Of a DNA stretch of 31,897 nt, positions 26,509 through 31,897 are shown one piece after another. Both the position numbers and the translations under genes were made by a program. The DNA comes from JAQIBY01 sp034658655 (lineage in GTDB: Bacteria; Bacteroidota; Bacteroidia; Bacteroidales; ML635J-15): positions 1 through 31,897 of the forward strand of contig JAYEFQ010000140.1 of assembly GCA_034658655.1 (NCBI GenBank). Reading direction: 5' to 3'. Numbering within the stretch: the first letter of the stretch is position 1; each line of letters starts with the position of its first letter. The notes below the pieces were generated by a model. The model was not told the DNA's origin and made no database searches. It saw nothing but the letters and a program-made list of their open reading frames with translations.

Positions 26509-27261
26509 ATGGATACAAATAATCAGGAGTATCGGATTAGCTTTTTTAAACCTTCTAACCCACAAACAACTGCAAATCGCAATATGGTTTTGTGGCTATT
26601 ATTAATTTGGACATTGGCTGTTTTTGGTTTTCAGGTGGTGCTAAAACTTATTGAAAAACCAACGCCGGAACCGGTTTTGATAAGCTATCAAGAAGTCAGT
26701 TCAAATGTTTATCAGGGAAGTGCAAGCTTAAATGAAATGCAAACTTTTGCGAAAGTGCCACTTCAGGTACTAAGCAAAGTATTTATTGCACCTGAGGAGC
26801 GAGTTGAATTGCAAAAAGCATTGAATTGGGCTTTGTTTCAAATTGCAGATGAAGAGCAAACGGCAGCCTTGAAAGCTGAAATTGCAGAATTTAAGGCGGT
26901 TGAGGAAAAAACAACGGATATTCTGGCAAATGATTATCAAGCAGCAAAACTTGAGCTTATGGCGATGGCAGCACCTGTGCTAGGATTATCAAATCAAGAT
27001 GTCAGAACTAAAATTTTACCATTAGAACTCAATACAGAGTATCCGCAGAAAATGTCTGAGCAGAATATTGATCAGCTTGAGACGGTTCTTAATAAATACT
27101 TGATTCATAATGAGTCCGTACTTACAAATACCAAAGTTCTTGGATTTCCCTTTCATTATTTTTATACAGCAGTGTTTCTTCTAATTCTCTTTGTGTTCCT
27201 TTGCTGGATTTACTGTGTTAGAACCGATGCGCTAAACAAAAAGTACGGAATTGAGGATTAA
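26509..27261 (+). CDS. DUF4212-like symporter small subunit with large insertion
   Basis: The 250 residues have two membrane segments, at about 27-48 (N-R-N-M-V-L-W-L-L-L-I-W-T-L-A-V-F-G-F) and 216-237. The ends strongly resemble the small DUF4212 subunit that accompanies ActP-like sodium symporters: a first helix of that type, then LGFPFHYFYT before the second helix and the closing R-x-D-A-L-N-K-K-Y-G-I-E-D. DUF4212 proteins are usually about 80-90 residues. Here about 160 residues (50-208), helical and charged with a run rich in A/E/K, separate the two helices. The next gene is the large subunit, 37 bp away, which supports the pairing. Loop location (periplasmic or cytoplasmic) is not determined. 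Confidence 0.75.
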   Translation: MDTNNQEYRISFFKPSNPQTTANRNMVLWLLLIWTLAVFGFQVVLKLIEKPTPEPVLISYQEVSSNVYQGSASLNEMQTFAKVPLQVLSKVFIAPEERVELQKALNWALFQIADEEQTAALKAEIAEFKAVEEKTTDILANDYQAAKLELMAMAAPVLGLSNQDVRTKILPLELNTEYPQKMSEQNIDQLETVLNKYLIHNESVLTNTKVLGFPFHYFYTAVFLLILFVFLCWIYCVRTDALNKKYGIED

Positions 27262-27298
27262 TTTTAAAACCAATCATTAACCAGAAATTTTACTTGTT

Positions 27299-28969
27299 AT
27301 GAAACGATTTATTACATTAATAATACTTTTATTATCATCCACAGTTATTTTTGCAGCAAATGCTGCTACTGACCTTGAAGGTGGATTTAAACTTGGTCCC
27401 GCAATTATTATGATTACAATTCTTGTGATTTTTATAATGGTCGGGATAATTTTTCGTGCAAAAAACACGAATGACTTTTATGCTGCTGGTCGCGGTATTT
27501 CGAGAGTTGGATCTGGAATGGCAATTGCCAGTAACTGGATGAGTGCTGCATCATTTCTTGGAATGGCTGCACTTATGTACGGAGCCGGATATCATGGTTT
27601 ATCCTACGTTGTCGGATGGACAGGTGGCTATGTGCTCCTTTTAGTTTTAATGGCAGGACAAATTCGAAAATATGGAAAATATACCGCAGCCGATTTTATT
27701 GGCGATAGGTATTATTCCAGAACCATGCGAGCTGTCGCTGCAATCATTGCTATCCTCATTTCTATTGCCTATTGTGTTGGTCAATTTGGAGGTATTGGAT
27801 TGCTTTTTAAATGGATAATGGGAATTGAATACTGGCTCGCTGTTGTAATTGGTGGTGCTGTTGTGTTAAGCTATACACTAATCTCAGGGATGCTTGGAGT
27901 CACAAAGAACATGCAAATTCAGTATGTTATTATTATTATCTCCTTTTTAATTCCACTCTTTATTCTTACCTTTAAATTCGATTATTTCTGGCTATTGCCT
28001 CAAATCGGATACGGATCAGTTGTTTCTGATATTGTTGGTGGAATTCCACTAGCTGAAAGCGCAGAACTCGTAAATAAATACGGTCATGAATTTGCCATGG
28101 TGCCAATGCCGGAATATGCTATGCCTTGGGATCCTGCTACTGGGCAGACTTTTTTCCAATGGATTGCAATTGCATTTTCTTTAATGATTGGTACCGCAGG
28201 ACTTCCACACGTATTGCAACGTTTTTATGTTGTGCCAAACGCGCGTGATGCCAGATGGTCTGTTGTATGGGGACTTTTCTTTATATCTATCTTATATTGG
28301 AGCGCACCGATTTACTCTGCGTTCGGACAAATCCTATCTGCACATCCTGAAATCGGATCCCTGGAAAAAGATGCAATTGTAGTTTATACCGCACAACTTG
28401 GGAATATACACCCCTTAATCGTTGGGTTCCTTGCTGCAGGTGGTGTGTCAGCTGCATTTTCAACCGTTTCAGGCTTGCTTGTCGCTGGTTCTTCTGCTTT
28501 CGCCCACGATTTATATGTGAAAGTTTTCAGGCCGGATTCATCTCCTAAAGTACAATTACGTATGGCTCGTTACGGAACAGTTGTTATGGCTGTAATTGTT
28601 GGATCCATTGCGCTACTTAAACTTGCACTAATAGGACAACTTGTTGCAGTGGCATTTTCCCTTGCCGGTTGTACAATCTTCCCATTATTTTTATTGGGAA
28701 TTTGGTGGAGTGGTTCAAATAAACAAGGCGCTGTGGCAGGATTGATAGCCGGAGGGTTTGTGTCGCTTATTGCAATTGTGTATTTTATTGCAGGGACACA
28801 GGGAGTTGAACTCCCATTCCATGAGTTTATCGATTATTATCTCGGTGCATGGTATTTTGCAATTTTTGGAGCACCTATCGCAATTATTGTCCATATTATT
28901 GTTGCAAAATTAACTCCTGAAACTCCGATTGAAATACGCAAATTTTTGACAGAAAGCGTACATTCATAA
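27299..28969 (+). CDS. Sodium/solute symporter, ActP-like (SSS family)
   Basis: The 556-residue inner-membrane protein has about 13 hydrophobic helices. The first 20 residues resemble a signal sequence. Family hallmarks include FYAAGRGISRVGSGMAIASNWMSAASFLG in the first core helix region, YTAADFIGDRYYS, and later GVSAAFSTVSGLLVAGSSAFAHDLY in the helix region that carries the second sodium site. These place it with acetate/cation symporters and the DUF4212-associated large subunits. The likely substrate is a short carboxylate such as acetate, pyruvate or propionate; the sequence does not decide. The stop and the next start share a base (TAATG), so the TPR gene is translationally coupled. Confidence 0.92.
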   Translation: MKRFITLIILLLSSTVIFAANAATDLEGGFKLGPAIIMITILVIFIMVGIIFRAKNTNDFYAAGRGISRVGSGMAIASNWMSAASFLGMAALMYGAGYHGLSYVVGWTGGYVLLLVLMAGQIRKYGKYTAADFIGDRYYSRTMRAVAAIIAILISIAYCVGQFGGIGLLFKWIMGIEYWLAVVIGGAVVLSYTLISGMLGVTKNMQIQYVIIIISFLIPLFILTFKFDYFWLLPQIGYGSVVSDIVGGIPLAESAELVNKYGHEFAMVPMPEYAMPWDPATGQTFFQWIAIAFSLMIGTAGLPHVLQRFYVVPNARDARWSVVWGLFFISILYWSAPIYSAFGQILSAHPEIGSLEKDAIVVYTAQLGNIHPLIVGFLAAGGVSAAFSTVSGLLVAGSSAFAHDLYVKVFRPDSSPKVQLRMARYGTVVMAVIVGSIALLKLALIGQLVAVAFSLAGCTIFPLFLLGIWWSGSNKQGAVAGLIAGGFVSLIAIVYFIAGTQGVELPFHEFIDYYLGAWYFAIFGAPIAIIVHIIVAKLTPETPIEIRKFLTESVHS

Positions 28970-29763
28970 TGGGATTTTTAAAAAATAAAAACACGAGAGT
29001 CATCATATTTATTATGGTGATTCTCGTTGCTGTTAGCCTTGTCGTTTCTAAGATTTATTATCAGAATGTCAATCGTGCCGTCGATCCACGAATTGTCCCC
29101 GCTAGGGAAATGTATGGACAATATAATGACTTAACTCAAGCAAATGATTTTAATGGTGTTTTGCAACTTCTCGACGCCATCGAAACCATTTATCAAAGCA
29201 TCCCTCATTACAAAAATGCATTTGAAATGGGAGTTTTGTCAAATAATCGGGCGGCTGTTTATCTCACATTGGCAATGCATAAAGATAGCATACTTGTTCC
29301 TGCTGATTCGCAATTTCTCTTGAATTTTGATAAGGATACTTTAGTGAATATGGCAATGGCGAATATTATAAATTCAGTTGATGTTTATGAAGCTTGGAAA
29401 GATGAATATGCTACACTTTCAGAAACCGAATGTAAAAAGAAAATTCAATCAGATTTTTATGAGGGGCTTAATGATTATCCTGAAGATGAAAAAGAAAAGT
29501 TCTTGGAAACCAGATTAAATACCTTCATGCATAATCAAATTGAAATCAACAGACGATTATCTGTGAGTTATACCAATATGGGTATTGCATACAGACAGCA
29601 GGAAGAGTACGATCTGGCAATTGCTGCTTACAGAAAAGCGATTGCACTTTGGGATAGAAACCTGACAGCAGAAAATAATTTAAATGTTTTACTTGGAAGA
29701 CCGATGAAGGATCCTTCTGTAATTCAGAAAATATTTCCACCGGATAAAGAAAATGCAGAATAA
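28969..29763 (+). CDS. Membrane-anchored TPR protein
   Basis: The 264 residues have one N-terminal transmembrane helix (about 10-30) and then a soluble helical region. A recognisable tetratricopeptide unit lies near 200-235 (YTNMGIAYRQQEEYDLAIAAYRKAIAL), while earlier helices may be weak TPR-like pairs. I do not recognise a specific family. The gene is coupled to the symporter gene by a one-base overlap and is followed after 18 bp by an outer-membrane protein gene. A scaffolding or bridging role between transporter parts is a guess from this position. Confidence 0.8.
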   Translation: MGFLKNKNTRVIIFIMVILVAVSLVVSKIYYQNVNRAVDPRIVPAREMYGQYNDLTQANDFNGVLQLLDAIETIYQSIPHYKNAFEMGVLSNNRAAVYLTLAMHKDSILVPADSQFLLNFDKDTLVNMAMANIINSVDVYEAWKDEYATLSETECKKKIQSDFYEGLNDYPEDEKEKFLETRLNTFMHNQIEINRRLSVSYTNMGIAYRQQEEYDLAIAAYRKAIALWDRNLTAENNLNVLLGRPMKDPSVIQKIFPPDKENAE

Positions 29764-29781
29764 CCATAAAAAAATGTAGTT

Positions 29782-31062
29782 GTGAAAAAAAATCTAACTT
29801 TTATTATTGTTGTGTTAATGATGGTGCCGACGCTTGTATTGGCACAAAGTGAAAATGAAAAAGCACCGGATTATGGTATCCATTGGTCTGGATTTGTGAA
29901 AAATGATTTCTTTTTTGATACAAGACAAGTTGTCGCTGTCCGTGAAGGACATTTCCATTTGTACCCAATGCCTGTGAGTTTAGATGCAGATGATAAAGAC
30001 ATTAACGCGCAGGGAGGTTTAAATTTTCTTTCAATTCAATCTCGGTTAACCGGTAAAATTACCGGTCCGGATGCACTTGGAGCAAAAACCTCAGGAGTGA
30101 TTGAAGGTGCATTTTTTGGACACTCAAATCTTGATATCAACGGATTCAGATTACGTCATGCATTTGTGAAACTCGACTGGACAAATACTCAACTTTTGTT
30201 TGGACAATATTGGCATATGATGTTTGTTCCGGAATGTTTCCCTGGAACAATTTCGTTTAATACAGGTGTGCCTTTTCAGTATTTTTCTAGAAATCCACAA
30301 ATTCGCTTGACACAAAAAATTGGAGATAATGCAAAATTTGCAATTGCTGCTGCCACACAGCGTGACTTTGCCAGCCCTGGTGGATATCGCAGCCTCAGCA
30401 ATGCAATGATTCCTGATATGCAAGCGCAATTTCAAGTGAATGCATCAGATGCACTATTAATTGGTGTAACCGGAGGGTACAAAATCTTAAAACCAAGATT
30501 AGAGACCGATGCAAACTACATTGCAGAAAACACCATCGGTGGGTTTACATCAAATCTTTTCATGCGTATAAAAACCGACCCAGTTACTGTTAAACTTCAA
30601 GGAATTTGGGCTCAAAATGCATTCGACGGGCTGATGATTGGTGGATTTATGATTCAGGATTTTACCGATCCTGCAAAAGATTACCGAGCATATACCCCGG
30701 TTAACACCATGAGCGTTTGGACTGATATTCACACCAATGGTAAGAAAATGCAATTTGGCATTTTTGCAGGCTATTCACAAAACATGGGTAGCTTTGATGA
30801 AGTTGCTGACACTGTCTTTAATTCTGGAATGAACACATTGTATTCACGTGGATCGAATATTGATTTCCTTTATAGAATATCCCCAAGAATGCATGTGAAT
30901 TTTGGAAAATTCCGACTCGGTGGAGAAATTGAATATACCGTTGCTGCATATGCAACCCAAGATGAATTTGGCGCACTTAATATTGACGAATACGGAAAAA
31001 TTACGGACTCTGAAATGGTCGGAAACGTCAGGTTGTTGATGTCGGCATACTATTTCTTTTAA
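29782..31062 (+). CDS. Outer-membrane beta-barrel (porin-like) protein
   Basis: The 426 residues begin with a signal peptide (cleavage about LVLA/Q, residue 21) and continue as alternating amphipathic strands with aromatic girdle residues (for example FGQYWHMMF). They end in a strand closing with the terminal phenylalanine (LLMSAYYFF), the usual signal for outer-membrane insertion. No plug domain is seen, so it looks like a diffusion porin rather than a TonB-dependent receptor. The start is GTG at 29782; no nearby ATG fits the frame. It ends the four-gene transport cluster and could admit the same substrate that the symporter takes up. No terminator is visible after it. Confidence 0.85.
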   Translation: MKKNLTFIIVVLMMVPTLVLAQSENEKAPDYGIHWSGFVKNDFFFDTRQVVAVREGHFHLYPMPVSLDADDKDINAQGGLNFLSIQSRLTGKITGPDALGAKTSGVIEGAFFGHSNLDINGFRLRHAFVKLDWTNTQLLFGQYWHMMFVPECFPGTISFNTGVPFQYFSRNPQIRLTQKIGDNAKFAIAAATQRDFASPGGYRSLSNAMIPDMQAQFQVNASDALLIGVTGGYKILKPRLETDANYIAENTIGGFTSNLFMRIKTDPVTVKLQGIWAQNAFDGLMIGGFMIQDFTDPAKDYRAYTPVNTMSVWTDIHTNGKKMQFGIFAGYSQNMGSFDEVADTVFNSGMNTLYSRGSNIDFLYRISPRMHVNFGKFRLGGEIEYTVAAYATQDEFGALNIDEYGKITDSEMVGNVRLLMSAYYFF

Positions 31063-31074
31063 TGAATGGTATAA

Positions 31075-31237
31075 CACGTGAACGCATCCAATTTTTAATA
31101 ATATCAGCGGCTCTTTTATCTCCTTCTTTTGCTTTTGCCATATTTGTTAAGCAAATAAAGTCATCTTCATTCACTTTCGTGATTGAAATTAAAGCATTAT
31201 TTACATCTAATTTTCTCAACCTATTCATTATGAGCAT
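31075..31237 (-). pseudogene. KilA-N domain fragment (3'-truncated)
   Basis: The frame from ATG 31237 translates to about 54 residues of the N-terminal KilA-N domain: I-S-I-T-K-V-N-E-D-D-F-I-C-L-T-N-M-A-K-A-K-E-G-D, then RAADIIKNWMRSR. After RSR the family normally continues (for example S-T-I-E-F-L-G-L-W-E), but here the frame switches to unrelated residues and stops at 31028, inside the end of the porin gene. The homologous part therefore ends near 31075. KilA-N is a DNA-binding domain common in phage and accessory genes. This copy is almost certainly non-functional. Confidence 0.75.
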
Positions 31238-31273
31238 TTTTCCAAAGTGGTCAAATTCGACTACTTTAAATTT
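31238..31273 (-). pseudogene. Possible second KilA-N scrap
   Basis: In the same frame, just upstream of the ATG at 31237, 12 residues read KFKVVEFDHFGK and are preceded by a stop codon. This resembles a motif found further along the KilA-N domain (N-P-x-F-K-V-V-E-F-D-x-F). Lying before, not after, the N-terminal part, it would be a leftover of a second, upstream copy. The match is short, so confidence is low. Confidence 0.35.
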
Positions 31274-31338
31274 TCAACCAATCATAAAGATGCATTATCC
31301 AGTTCAAACTATTTAAGAAGTCAATAATATCTATTTAA

Positions 31339-31897
31339 TTTTCTGACGATTTCAGCATTTATTGCAAAACGAAATCTCAAGCTAAATTTCAGGGAAACGA
31401 AGTTTATAAATTTCTACGAGATAAACTTAAATTGCCCATCAATCGTGATAAAAGTGGAATCCGCAGACCGGTTACCTTTCAAATTTTAGGTTACGGGTTT
31501 GTACCCACTTATCGCAAAGATGAAAAGGGTAAATATCAGTTAATTGTCACAGAAAAGCGCTGGAAAACTCTTAAGATGAAACTCAAAGAGATTACCCGAA
31601 AGACAAACCCTATGAGCTTTGATATGCGCATAGCTAAACTAAATCAGGTAATACGTGGTTGGGTAAACTATTTCAAATACGCCAGTATAAACCAAAAACT
31701 TGCAGATATTGATGGGTGGGTACGCAACCGACTCCGCTACTGCATTTGGACGGATTGGAAGAAACCCGAGCGAAAGCGTAAAAACCTTATCCGTTTAGGA
31801 GTTCCAAAAGGTCAGGCTTATGCTTGGAGTAGAACCCGAATGGGCGGTTGGGCTGTTGCTCAAAGTCCCATTCTTATTACAACCATTACATTGGAAC
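31339..31897 (+). pseudogene. Group II intron reverse transcriptase/maturase, 5'-truncated
   Basis: An open frame follows a stop at 31336 and runs off the window (about 186 codons). It starts F-S-D-D-F-S-I-Y-C-K-T-K, the remains of the reverse transcriptase active-site motif Y-A-D-D, then KFLRDKLKLPIN and K-S-G-I-R-R-P. The maturase/thumb region (domain X) follows with S-F-D-M-R-I-A-K-L-N, V-I-R-G-W-V-N-Y-F, W-V-R-N-R-L-R-Y-C-I-W, and RMGGWAVAQSPI near the window edge. All earlier RT blocks are missing, with no start codon at the break, so it cannot make active enzyme. No HNH endonuclease domain is seen before the edge. Confidence 0.9.

Noticed and set aside
31062..31316. 84-codon plus-strand frame after the porin gene
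   Set aside because: It is antisense to the KilA-N fragment, whose translation is recognisable; the plus-strand product is not.

Overview
The window is AT-rich DNA from a member of the Bacteroidota. The main evidence is: a SprB-repeat adhesin with a gliding-type C-terminal sorting domain; two secreted peptidases with type A T9SS sorting domains; the gliding and secretion genes gldD and gldE next to ssb; an S46 dipeptidyl peptidase; a Bacteroidota-type KdsC-like phosphatase beside a UbiA-family prenyltransferase; and promoter boxes close to the Bacteroidota consensus TAnnTTTG. I cannot place it to genus. No rRNA, tRNA or CRISPR array was seen.

Layout. Positions 1-4784 hold the C-terminal part of a giant repetitive surface protein (about 19 complete SprB-like repeats, many on a 228-bp period), followed by a terminator hairpin. 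Positions 4930-7137 are tgt and an LptF/LptG-family permease with no gap between them. Positions 7209-9021 encode a biotin-dependent carboxyltransferase and a minimal 70-residue biotin carrier. Positions 9022-10189 are an accessory patch: two related palindromes, decayed half-copies of them, a MITE-like inverted-repeat structure and one small lipoprotein gene.

Positions 18135 down to 10190 on the minus strand form a tight nine-gene run: DUF2520 Rossmann protein, KdsC-like phosphatase, UbiA-family prenyltransferase, Maf, S46 peptidase, ssb, gldE, gldD and a phosphopantetheinyl transferase. The junctions are overlaps or gaps of at most 38 bp, so this is probably one operon or two nested ones. 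It mixes envelope and lipid synthesis, nucleotide hygiene, gliding/T9SS factors and peptide catabolism. Divergent from it, 18233-26289 carries two tandem paralogous secreted M14 carboxypeptidases, the second much expanded with PKD, GEVED and SprB-like modules, ended by a clear intrinsic terminator.

Positions 26509-31062 are a four-gene plus-strand transport cluster: an enlarged DUF4212-like small subunit, an ActP-like sodium/solute symporter, a membrane-anchored TPR protein and an outer-membrane beta-barrel protein. This suggests a coupled outer- and inner-membrane uptake route for a small carboxylate. The last 800 bp is a graveyard of mobile DNA: KilA-N fragments on the minus strand and a group II intron maturase truncated at its YADD motif that runs off the window.

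The best candidates for something not well described are the DUF4212 protein with a roughly 160-residue insertion inside its transport cluster, and the palindrome/MITE patch at 9033-10168. Most of the rest fits known Bacteroidota biology.
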